Positions 1 through 7,122 of a stretch of DNA of 17,525 nucleotides are shown piece by piece. The notes beneath the pieces were generated by a model. The model saw only the letters and a program-made list of their open reading frames with translations. It ran no database searches and was not told the origin of the DNA. Position numbers and translations under genes: made by a program. The DNA is taken from positions 1-17,525 of the forward strand of contig JANYFX010000677.1 of the NCBI GenBank assembly GCA_025359585.1, read 5' to 3'. The stretch is from Rhizobacter sp. (GTDB taxonomy: Bacteria > Pseudomonadota > Gammaproteobacteria > Burkholderiales > Burkholderiaceae_C). Numbering within the stretch: position 1 is the stretch's first letter; each line of letters begins with the position of its first letter.

Positions 1-33
1 GAAGGCTTTGGTCCGGGCGGTGTCGGTCGTCAC
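1..33 (-). CDS. 5' end of an unidentified gene (partial)
   Basis: An open frame begins with GTG at 33 on the minus strand and runs off the left edge; its visible product starts MTTDTARTKAF. It lies 22 bases downstream of the lysoplasmalogenase stop, on the same strand. A TATCAT box ends seven bases before the GTG, which would suit a leaderless or very short-leader transcript; no Shine-Dalgarno sequence is visible. Eleven codons are too few to identify the product. It could instead be non-coding sequence after the lysoplasmalogenase gene. Confidence 0.35.
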   Translation of the reverse strand, partial: MTTDTARTKAF

Positions 34-40
34 GCGGGCG

Positions 41-46
41 ATGATA
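41..46 (-). promoter_or_regulatory. Possible -10 box for the left-edge gene
   Basis: TATCAT on the minus strand differs from TATAAT at one base. It sits just after the lysoplasmalogenase stop and seven bases before the GTG at 33, so transcription would start close to the start codon. I see no convincing -35 element, and the box could be chance. Confidence 0.3.
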
Positions 47-55
47 GGGCCGCGC

Positions 56-742
56 TCAGCGCGCCCGCAGCGCCGATGCGATGCACCACTGCGCGAGCCA
101 GTAGGTCAGCAAGATCCACAGCGACGCGAGTGGCAGCGGCAGCGCGAATTTGTTGATCGCGAGCAGGCTGTCGGAGGCCATGAACAGCACGCCGCCGAGC
201 CCGGCGAAGCGCGCCAGCGACGCGTCGGACGCGCGCGTCGCAACACTGCTGCGCCACCACACCAGCGCCTGCGCCGCCATCGTGGCCAGGCACACCACGT
301 AGGCCACGACCGGCACGCGCAAGGCCCCGGGAACGCCGGGCCACAGCGCCGACAGGATCGCTGCGGCCACGAGCGCGTACAGCCCGAAGACCCACGGTTT
401 CGCTGCCAGCCGCGCCGGCACGCAGAACGCGGCGATGTAGGCCAGGTGCGCGAGCAGGAAGGCGACGAGCCCCGGCAGGAAACCTTCTTTCGGCCAGAGC
501 AGGAAGATGTCGCCCGCGAGCGAGAGGATCAGGCCGAGACGGATCAGACGCCGCTGCTTCGGCGCGTTGGCACCGCGCGGCCACGCGTAACCGATGATCA
601 GCAGCGTGGTCAGCGGCTTGAACACGAAGCCGAGCACGGCGGGCAAAGCGCCGATGAACGACAGGATCGCCGCCGCGCCGCTGACTGCGGCCAGCAGGGG
701 CCAGGCGCGGCGCAGGCGGGTCGTGGTTTCGGGTGGGTTCAC
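56..742 (-). CDS. Lysoplasmalogenase, YhhN/TMEM86 family
   Basis: The product (228 residues from the GTG at 742) is a polytopic inner-membrane protein with about eight hydrophobic segments. It carries family hallmarks: KPLTT near the second helix, GDIFLLW, FLLAHLAY, and SDSLLAINKF near the C terminus; conserved acidic residues in these membrane motifs are thought to be catalytic. Family members hydrolyse the vinyl-ether bond of lysoplasmalogens. Bacterial substrates are often uncertain, so the substrate here is inferred. The frame stays open upstream to about 925, but the added residues are Arg/Ala-rich without helices, and the GTG start gives a normal family length (about 210-230). The Shine-Dalgarno sequence before it is weak. 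The gene is divergent from the DUF1800 gene. Family assignment is fairly secure; the start is less so. Confidence 0.82.
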   Translation of the reverse strand: MNPPETTTRLRRAWPLLAAVSGAAAILSFIGALPAVLGFVFKPLTTLLIIGYAWPRGANAPKQRRLIRLGLILSLAGDIFLLWPKEGFLPGLVAFLLAHLAYIAAFCVPARLAAKPWVFGLYALVAAAILSALWPGVPGALRVPVVAYVVCLATMAAQALVWWRSSVATRASDASLARFAGLGGVLFMASDSLLAINKFALPLPLASLWILLTYWLAQWCIASALRAR

Positions 743-786
743 GGGGCGGTCTCGCGGGTTCGATGCAGGCCGCGAATTTGCCACAG

Positions 787-809
787 TGCAGCGGCGCGGC
801 GCCGCTGCA
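787..809. promoter_or_regulatory. Perfect 9-bp hairpin in the divergent spacer
   Basis: The arms TGCAGCGGC and GCCGCTGCA are exact complements around a five-base loop. The hairpin sits 45 bases upstream of the lysoplasmalogenase GTG and about 180 bases upstream of the DUF1800 start. No T-run follows on either strand, so an intrinsic terminator is unlikely. A second, weaker stem (CTCTT/AAGAG) follows at 814-828. It may be a leader structure or operator, or a chance product of high GC. Confidence 0.4.
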
Positions 810-986
810 ACGACTCTTACGTGAAGAGATCGGGTGCGGGCACCGATCGTGCTCATTGCCCCGGCACACTTGTGCCCACCCCGGCTTCGCCCATGCGCGC
901 GATTTGCACTGGGCCCTGCAGACAAATCTGGTCACTCCCGAGCGCAAGCCATGACACGAAACGCCAATGTTGAAAGCAGACGAATC

Positions 987-2867
987 ATGAAGCCTGACAA
1001 CACCACGGCGCTGCGCAACGCGACTGCCCTGCTTGGCATCGCAGCGCTGATGGCGGCTTGCGGCGGCGGGTCGGGCAACGAGGCGCCGGTCGCGACAGCG
1101 CCCGCACCGGCGCCAACGCCTGCACCTGCTCCCACGCCATCACCAACTCCTGCGCCGAGCCCGGCGCCGACTCCTGCACCCGCGCCTGCTCCCGCCCCCA
1201 CGCCAGCACCGGCGCCCTCGCCGGCACCGAGCCCTGCTCCTGCTCCTGCTCCCACACCGGCGCCCTCGCCAACCCCCGCACCCGCACCCACGACCGCCAC
1301 CACCCGCGACGCCGTGCGGCTGGCCGACCAGGGCAGCTTCGGCCCGACCGAAGCGCTGGTGACGAGCATCAGGGCCCAGGGCGCCACGGCCTGGATCAGC
1401 GCGCAGATGGCGCTGAAAACCTCGAGCTACACCAGCGGCCAGGGCGGCGCCGTGCACCAATACACCGGCGCCGGCAACTTCTGCGATGGCAAGGGCGACA
1501 ACTGCTGGCGCGACTGGTCTTCGACCCAGCCGCTGGTCTGGGACTTCTACCGCAACGCCGTCTCGCAGCCCGACCAATTGCGCCAGCGCGTGGCCTTCGC
1601 GTTGCAGCAGATCGTGGTCATCAACAACCTCGAAGTCGACGGCACCTACGGCTTTCGCCTCTACTACAACAACCTGCTCGACAACGCTTTCGGCAACTAC
1701 CGCCAGGTGCTGAAGAAGGTTGCCCTGTCGCCGGTGATGGGCGACTTCCTGAACAACGCCAACAACGACAAGGCCGCGCCGAACGAAAACTTCGCCCGCG
1801 AACTGCTGCAGTTGTTTGCGGTCGGTACCTGCGAGCTCAACACCGACGGCAGCCTGAAGGGCGGCGCGTGCAGCGCCAACTACAGCAACGACGTGGTGCG
1901 CTCGTATGCCTACGCACTGACCGGCTGGACCTACCCGAGCGGCGGCGCCACGTCGTACGGCTGCTGGCCGGCCGGGATGAACTGCCGCTACTACGGCGGC
2001 GACATGATCCCGGTAGCGAGCTTTCACGACACCGCCGCGCGCACGCTGATGTCGGGCGTGACGGTGGCCGCTGGCACGGCCGCCCCGGCCGCGCTCGAAG
2101 CTGTGCTCGACAGCCTGATGGCGCACCCGAGCATGGCGCCGTTCATCGGCAAGCAGCTGATCCAGCACCTGGTGGGCAGCAACCCTTCGCCGGCCTACGT
2201 GGCGCGTGTGGCCAGCGCGTTCACGACCGGCAAATACGGCGCCTTCGGCACTGGCCAGAAGGGTGACCTCGCCGCCACCGTGGCCGCGGTGCTGCTCGAC
2301 GCCGAAGCACGCGGCGACACGGTGACCCGCAGCGCCGGCAAGCTGCGCGAGCCGGCCCACATGTTCGCCGGTGTGTTGCGCGCACTGAACGGCAAGACCG
2401 ACGGCGACGCGCTCGCCTGGTGGTGGGGCGAGAGCCTGCGCCAGCATGTGTTCCGCCCGCCTTCGGTCTTCAACTACTACCCGCCCGACTACCCGGTGCC
2501 GGGCACCACGCTGGTCGGGCCGACCTTCGGCATCCACAGCGCCAATGCCGCGCTCGAGCGCATGAATTACCTGACCTACCTGCTCGACTGGGGCGGCTCC
2601 ACACCCGACGCGAACGTGCCGAACGCACTCGGCACCAGCGTCGACACGAGCAGCTTCCTGAGCGACGCCGCCGACGCCGCCAAGCTGGTCGATCGCCTGT
2701 CGATGCTGGCGCTCGGCCAGGCGCTGCCGAGCGGGCCGCGCACCGAGGTGATCAAGGCCGTGTCGTGGTGGACCGCAAGCACCGACGCCACCAACTGGCA
2801 GAAGAACCGCGTGAAAACGGCGGCCTACCTCGTGTTCGCTTCGCCGAACTACCAAGTGCTGCGTTGA
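987..2867 (+). CDS. DUF1800 family exported lipoprotein
   Basis: The product (626 residues) has three parts. Residues 1-25 form a lipoprotein signal peptide ending at lipobox LMAAC, so Cys25 would be lipidated. Residues about 33-103 are a Pro/Ala/Thr/Ser tether. Residues about 107-626 match the DUF1800 pattern: VRLADQGSFGPT, then QLRQRVAFALQQIVV, NENFARELLQLFAVG (around 265), YALTGWTYP, and a C-terminal FASPNYQVLR. The biochemical role of DUF1800 is unknown; genes of this family commonly sit beside DUF1501 genes, as here. I chose the ATG at 987 because it places the signal peptide at the N terminus. An in-frame ATG at 951 would add 12 polar residues and cannot be excluded. The next gene starts 11 bases after the stop, so the two are probably co-transcribed and both products are exported. 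Confidence 0.87.
   Translation: MKPDNTTALRNATALLGIAALMAACGGGSGNEAPVATAPAPAPTPAPAPTPSPTPAPSPAPTPAPAPAPAPTPAPAPSPAPSPAPAPAPTPAPSPTPAPAPTTATTRDAVRLADQGSFGPTEALVTSIRAQGATAWISAQMALKTSSYTSGQGGAVHQYTGAGNFCDGKGDNCWRDWSSTQPLVWDFYRNAVSQPDQLRQRVAFALQQIVVINNLEVDGTYGFRLYYNNLLDNAFGNYRQVLKKVALSPVMGDFLNNANNDKAAPNENFARELLQLFAVGTCELNTDGSLKGGACSANYSNDVVRSYAYALTGWTYPSGGATSYGCWPAGMNCRYYGGDMIPVASFHDTAARTLMSGVTVAAGTAAPAALEAVLDSLMAHPSMAPFIGKQLIQHLVGSNPSPAYVARVASAFTTGKYGAFGTGQKGDLAATVAAVLLDAEARGDTVTRSAGKLREPAHMFAGVLRALNGKTDGDALAWWWGESLRQHVFRPPSVFNYYPPDYPVPGTTLVGPTFGIHSANAALERMNYLTYLLDWGGSTPDANVPNALGTSVDTSSFLSDAADAAKLVDRLSMLALGQALPSGPRTEVIKAVSWWTASTDATNWQKNRVKTAAYLVFASPNYQVLR
1084..1293 (+). repeat. Low-complexity Pro/Ala-encoding tract
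   Basis: About 70 codons read almost only Pro, Ala, Thr and Ser in PAPAPTP-type units. At DNA level the 15-mer ACCGGCGCCCTCGCC occurs exactly at 1208-1222 and again at 1256-1270, and runs of GCTCCT lie between them. The tract links the lipidated N terminus to the folded domain and is probably an extended tether through or along the outer membrane. Such DNA can change length by slippage or recombination. Confidence 0.8.
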
Positions 2868-2872
2868 AGAGG
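2866..2872 (+). promoter_or_regulatory. Shine-Dalgarno site of the DUF1501 gene
   Basis: GAAGAGG overlaps the DUF1800 stop codon and ends six bases before the ATG at 2879. This supports that start and suggests coupled translation of the two genes. Confidence 0.65.
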
Positions 2873-2878
2873 CCCGCG

Positions 2879-4336
2879 ATGAACTCCCACTCGAACGACA
2901 ACGACTTCCTCGTCTCCAACCGCCGCCGCTGGCTGCAACGCAGCGGTGCCACGCTCGCCGGTGCGCTCGGCATGGGCAGCGTCGGCAACCTGATGCTGAT
3001 GCCGCGCAGCGCGCGCGCGGCCGACTACAAGGCGCTGGTCTGCGTGTTTCTCTACGGCGGCAACGACGGCCTCAACACCATCGTGCCGACCGACACGGCG
3101 CGCTACGCGCAGTACGCCGGCGTGCGCAAGGGCCTGGCGATTCCGCAGGCGAGCCTGGGCGCGCTGGCCGGCGTGAACTACGGCCTGCACCCGTCGCTCT
3201 CGGCCCTGGCCCCGGTCTGGGCCGACGGCAAGCTCGCGCCGGTGTTCAACGTGGGCCCGTTGCACCAGCCGCTCACGAAAGCGCAGTACCGCGCCGCCAC
3301 ACCCAATTCGGCGAGCGTGCCCGACAGCCTTTTTTCGCATTCCGATCAGCAGATCCTGTGGGAAACGGGCACGGCCGATTCGCTCACCCGCACCGGCTGG
3401 GGCGGCCGCGCCGCCGAAGCGCTGGCGACGGTGAACCCGGTGATCTCGGTCGCGGGCACGGCGCGCTTCGGCTTGTCGAGCCTGCAAACGCCGCTGGTCT
3501 TGCCAGGCCCGGGCGCCACCTTTGGCGCTTACGGCATGCAGCCCGCCGATCTGGCGTGGGCGCCCAACGCAGCGCGCAAAGCCGCCATCGACGCGCTCTA
3601 CGCTCAAGCGCAAGACGTGACGCTGGGCGACGCCTACACGCAGGCCCAGCGCAATGCGTTCACGATGTCGGAGCGTCTCGGTGCACTCGTCAAGGTGACA
3701 CCGGGCGGTGCCGGCGCCTCGGCCGTGATCGACGCCGCCTTCGCGCCGATCACCGTGTCGGGGAAGATCACCACGCCGCTCGGCAACCAGCTCTACCAGA
3801 TCGCCAAACTGGTGGCGAACAACGCCACGGTGCAGGGGAACAAGCAGGTGTTCTTCGCCTCGATGGGTGGCTTCGACACCCACGCCAACCAGGTCGTGAC
3901 CGGCAGCCCGACCGAAGGCGAACACGCGAAGCTGCTGAAGGGCCTGGGCGACGCGCTCGGCGCCTTCTACGGCGCGCTCAAGGGCCTCGGCCTGGGCGAC
4001 GCCGTGACCACCTTCACGCAGAGCGATTTCGGCCGCACCTTCGCCACCAACAACAGCACTGGCACCGACCATGCCTGGGGCAACCAGCACCTCGTGCTGG
4101 GCGGCGCGGTGAAGGGCGGAGCCACCTACGGCACCTACCCCGAGCTGGCGCTCGGCGGCAACGACGACGTGGGCAAGGACAGCTGGGAGCTGCAGGGCCG
4201 CTGGATCCCGACCACCTCGGTCGACCAGTACGCGGCCACGCTGCTGGGCTGGTTCGGCGCCAATGAATCGCAGCTCGACAGCGTGCTGCCGAACCTCGCC
4301 AACTTCGGCACGGCGCGCAAGCTCGCGTTCCTCTGA
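2879..4336 (+). CDS. DUF1501 family protein, Tat-exported
   Basis: The product (485 residues) opens with a twin-arginine signal: NRRRWLQ at residues 14-20, a hydrophobic stretch, then a cleavage region ending SARAAD. It should therefore be exported folded, which suits a metal-bearing enzyme. The mature part follows the DUF1501 pattern, a branch of the alkaline-phosphatase/sulfatase-like fold: FLYGGNDGLNT near the start, GGFDTHANQ (D333, H335), SDFGRT (D383) and TDHAWGNQH (D397, H398). These Asp and His residues are the likely metal ligands, by analogy. No substrate is established for the family. The gene follows the DUF1800 gene at 11 bases, an arrangement seen in many bacteria. The start is supported by the Tat signal and Shine-Dalgarno site; upstream in-frame codons read DUF1800 sequence in another frame. 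Confidence 0.88.
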   Translation: MNSHSNDNDFLVSNRRRWLQRSGATLAGALGMGSVGNLMLMPRSARAADYKALVCVFLYGGNDGLNTIVPTDTARYAQYAGVRKGLAIPQASLGALAGVNYGLHPSLSALAPVWADGKLAPVFNVGPLHQPLTKAQYRAATPNSASVPDSLFSHSDQQILWETGTADSLTRTGWGGRAAEALATVNPVISVAGTARFGLSSLQTPLVLPGPGATFGAYGMQPADLAWAPNAARKAAIDALYAQAQDVTLGDAYTQAQRNAFTMSERLGALVKVTPGGAGASAVIDAAFAPITVSGKITTPLGNQLYQIAKLVANNATVQGNKQVFFASMGGFDTHANQVVTGSPTEGEHAKLLKGLGDALGAFYGALKGLGLGDAVTTFTQSDFGRTFATNNSTGTDHAWGNQHLVLGGAVKGGATYGTYPELALGGNDDVGKDSWELQGRWIPTTSVDQYAATLLGWFGANESQLDSVLPNLANFGTARKLAFL

Positions 4337-4380
4337 ACAGACGGCAGCGGCCCGCCCGCGCGCCAAAATAGTTGACGCCC

Positions 4381-4462
4381 AGACCGGTCTCGCCCTCAAG
4401 CGCGGGCCGTGCCTGCCGAAGACAACTCAACTCGGGCCCGAGCCGATCGGCGCCCGATGGGC
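4381..4462. promoter_or_regulatory. Cluster of perfect palindromes ahead of the c-di-GMP operon
   Basis: The 230-base spacer before the operon holds AGACCGGTCT at 4381-4390, CTCGGGCCCGAG at 4431-4442, GCCGATCGGC at 4442-4451, and GCCC-GAT-GGGC at 4452-4462. The 13-mer GATCGGCGCCCGA (4444-4456) recurs with one change at 4538-4550. These could be operators or a structured leader RNA. I could not pick a convincing promoter or identify a known riboswitch here. High GC raises the chance of random palindromes. Confidence 0.35.
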
Positions 4463-4498
4463 AGCACTTTCCGCTGCGCGTGCTTTGAGACTCGCGCC

Positions 4499-4570
4499 AT
4501 GACGCTCTTCACCTCTTCGACCCTCTGCGCCCGCCCGATCGGCGCTCGACCGCTGCAGCCCGCACGATGA
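4499..4570 (+). CDS. Possible 23-residue upstream ORF
   Basis: An ATG at 4499 opens a 23-codon frame (MTLFTSSTLCARPIGARPLQ, then PAR) whose TGA overlaps the ATG of the next gene as ATGA. The three-gene operon downstream uses the same junction twice, and the MASE3 gene has no visible Shine-Dalgarno sequence of its own, so this ORF could couple its translation. The ORF itself lacks a good ribosome-binding site and resembles no known leader peptide. It may be chance. Confidence 0.25.
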   Translation: MTLFTSSTLCARPIGARPLQPAR

Positions 4571-7122
4571 GCGTGCACGCGCCATCCCTGGCCGGGCACC
4601 GGCGTCGCATTGCGCTGCTGGTGCTGGCCGCGCTGCCGATGCTGTGCCTTTCGGTGTGGGCGGTGCGCCTGCCCACGAGTTATGTCGGGCTGACGTTCAC
4701 GCAATGGCACACGCTGCTCGAATTCGCCTCGATGCTGGTGTGCGGCGCCGTCGCCACGGTGGCCTGGAACGCGCGCGAGCTCGAAGTGCCACGCAGCGTG
4801 CACATGCTCGGCAGCGCCTGCGCCGGTGCGCTGCTGCTCGATCTCGCCCACACGCTGTCGTTCCCGGGCATGCCCGATCTGGTCACCGAGAACAGCTCGA
4901 CCAAGTCGGTGGCACTGTTCATGGCGAGCCGCCTGCTGATCGCGCTGGCGCTGCTCGGCGTGGCGGCGCTGCCGTGGCAGCTCGACCACGCGCGGCGCTG
5001 GGTGCGCTGGGTGCCTTTCGGGGTGGCCGCCTACGTGCTGGGCGTGTGCACCTGGGTGATCGGCTGGCCGCACAGCGTGCCGGCCCTGGTGCTCGACGGC
5101 CACTCGCTGAGCCTGGTGAAACAGCTGAGCGAGTACCTGCTCGTCGCCGTGTTCCTGCTGGCCAGCGTGCACTTCATGCGGCGCCTGAAAGCGCCGCAGC
5201 CTTTCGACGTGGCCTCGCTGCTGTGCGCGGCCGTGCTGATGGCCATCGGCGAAATGGTGTTCACGCTGTACACGCGGCTGACCGACCTCGCGCTGGTGGT
5301 CGGCCACCTCTACAAGGTGCTGGGTTTCTGGATGGTCTACCGCACCATCGTGGCCGACAGCATTCGCTCGCCCTACCAGCGCCTGGCCGCCTCGCGCGAG
5401 CGCCTGCACCAGAGCGAAGAAGAACTGCGCACGATCACCGACAACATCCCCGCGCTGGTCGCCTTCGTCGACAAGGAACAGCGTTACCAGTTCGTGAACC
5501 GCAACTACGAGCGCTGGCTCGGCATGAAGCCGGAGCAGATGATCGGCAAGACCGCACAGCAGATCTACGGCGTGGCCAACTACGCCCGGCTGCAGCCGTG
5601 CCTGGAGAAGGCGCTGGCGGGCCAGACCTTCGACACCGACCACCGCGTCGTCGGCGTGCGCGGGGCGATCGGGCGCTGGTTCAACATCATGTACATGCCC
5701 AAGGTCGGGGCCGACGGCAGCGTCTCCGGCATCTATGTTCTGGGCAGCGACATCACCGACCGAAAAGAAGCCGAGAACCGTGCCCTCTTCCTGGCCGAGC
5801 ACGACGAGCTGACGACGCTGCCGAACCGCGCCGCGTTCCAGTCGGCGGTGGGCAAGGCGCTGGCCTACAGCGTCAGCGACTCGAGCCAGTTCGCGGTGAT
5901 CTTCGTCGACGTGGACCGCTTCAAGGTCATCAACGACACGCTCGGCCACGCCGCCGGCGACCACCTGCTGCAGACGCTGGCCGAGCGCATGAAACAAGTG
6001 GTGCGTGGCAAGGACCTGGTCGCACGCATGGGCGGCGACGAGATGTGCCTGCTGCTGCACGACGTGCGCGACGCCACCCACGCCAGCGAAATCGCCGAGC
6101 GCGTGCTCGCGGCGCTGAAGGTGCCGGTCGAGTTGCGCAGTGGCATCCAGCACCACGTGACCGTCTCGGCCGGCGTGGCGATCTTTCCGCAGGACGGCAC
6201 CGATGTCGAAACGCTGCTGCGCCATGCCGACATCGCGATGTACCGCGCCAAGGCGGCCGGCCGCGACGGCTTCGCGCTGTTCGGCGAGCACGACGGCAAG
6301 CCCGCCGAAGCGCGGCTCAACCTCGAGCTCGAATTGCGCACCGCGATCGACGCAGAACAACTCGTGCTGCACTACCAGCCACGGGTCGACGTGGTCTCGG
6401 GCCTCCCGCTCGGCATGGAAGCGCTGGTGCGCTGGCAGCACCCGAAGCGCGGGCTGCTGTCGCCGGCGCACTTCATCGACATCGCCGAAGAAACCGGCCT
6501 GATCGTGCCGATGGGGGCGTGGGTGTTGCACCAGGCGGGGCAGGCGCTGCGCCGCCTCGAACACGGCGGCGCGCCGGGGCTGACGATGTCGATCAACGTC
6601 AGCGCGCGCCAGTTCAAAAGCCCGCGGCTGGTGGACGAAGTGGCCACCATGCTCAGCGCCTGCGGCTGCGCGCCGCACCAGATCGAGCTCGAGCTGACCG
6701 AGAGCGCGGTGATGGACCAGCCCGACCTCGCCGAGGCCACGATGCGCCGGCTCAAGAGCCTGGGCGTGCGCCTGGCGATGGACGACTTCGGCACCGGTTA
6801 TTCCTCGCTCGCTGCGCTCAAGCGTTTCCCGGTCGACTGCGTGAAGATCGACCGCTCGTTCGTCAACGACATTCCGGCCGACCCGGGCGACGCCGCCCTC
6901 ACCCGCGCAATCATCGCGATGGGCCACTCGCTCGGCCTGCACGTGGTGGCCGAAGGGGTGGAGCGGCGCGACCAGCTCGATTTCCTGCGCGCCGAAGGCT
7001 GCGACGAATACCAGGGTTACTACTTCGCCAAGCCGATGCCCGAAGCGGCGGTCACAGCGCTGCTGACGAAGATGCTGCGCCTGGAGATCGCCGACACCGT
7101 CCCGATGGAGCTTTCGCCATGA
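4567..7122 (+). CDS. MASE3-PAS-GGDEF-EAL c-di-GMP turnover protein
   Basis: The product (851 residues) is an inner-membrane signalling enzyme. Residues about 12-270 contain eight hydrophobic segments matching the MASE3 sensor (WHTLLEF, LLLDLAHTLSFPGMP). A PAS domain covers about 287-395 and ends at ITDRKEAE. In the GGDEF domain (about 405-565) the signature reads GGDEM at 489-493, with Met for the usual Phe; FVDVDRFKVINDTLGH and an RxxD inhibitory site (R480-D483) are intact. The EAL domain (about 580-840) keeps EAL at 618-620, NVSARQF, ELTESAVM, DDFGTGYSS (from 739), KIDRSFV and VVAEGVE, so phosphodiesterase activity is likely. Whether the GGDEF half is active or only binds GTP is open. It is the first gene of a three-gene operon, with its TGA inside the next gene's ATGA. 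Confidence 0.93.
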   Translation: MSVHAPSLAGHRRRIALLVLAALPMLCLSVWAVRLPTSYVGLTFTQWHTLLEFASMLVCGAVATVAWNARELEVPRSVHMLGSACAGALLLDLAHTLSFPGMPDLVTENSSTKSVALFMASRLLIALALLGVAALPWQLDHARRWVRWVPFGVAAYVLGVCTWVIGWPHSVPALVLDGHSLSLVKQLSEYLLVAVFLLASVHFMRRLKAPQPFDVASLLCAAVLMAIGEMVFTLYTRLTDLALVVGHLYKVLGFWMVYRTIVADSIRSPYQRLAASRERLHQSEEELRTITDNIPALVAFVDKEQRYQFVNRNYERWLGMKPEQMIGKTAQQIYGVANYARLQPCLEKALAGQTFDTDHRVVGVRGAIGRWFNIMYMPKVGADGSVSGIYVLGSDITDRKEAENRALFLAEHDELTTLPNRAAFQSAVGKALAYSVSDSSQFAVIFVDVDRFKVINDTLGHAAGDHLLQTLAERMKQVVRGKDLVARMGGDEMCLLLHDVRDATHASEIAERVLAALKVPVELRSGIQHHVTVSAGVAIFPQDGTDVETLLRHADIAMYRAKAAGRDGFALFGEHDGKPAEARLNLELELRTAIDAEQLVLHYQPRVDVVSGLPLGMEALVRWQHPKRGLLSPAHFIDIAEETGLIVPMGAWVLHQAGQALRRLEHGGAPGLTMSINVSARQFKSPRLVDEVATMLSACGCAPHQIELELTESAVMDQPDLAEATMRRLKSLGVRLAMDDFGTGYSSLAALKRFPVDCVKIDRSFVNDIPADPGDAALTRAIIAMGHSLGLHVVAEGVERRDQLDFLRAEGCDEYQGYYFAKPMPEAAVTALLTKMLRLEIADTVPMELSP

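Noticed and set aside
904..932. TTGCAC plus an A/T-containing segment as the DUF1800 promoter
   Set aside because: The -10 candidate matches consensus at too few positions to report as a feature.
8..973. Plus-strand frame across the lysoplasmalogenase gene
   Set aside because: Its product is Arg/Gln-rich with no domain, while the minus strand encodes clear membrane helices and YhhN motifs.
1140..2855. Minus-strand frame opposite the DUF1800 gene
   Set aside because: Composition is typical of a GC-driven shadow, and the plus strand carries a signal peptide and DUF1800 motifs.
4372..4377. TTGACG as a -35 box for the c-di-GMP operon
   Set aside because: No acceptable -10 element lies 16-18 bases downstream.
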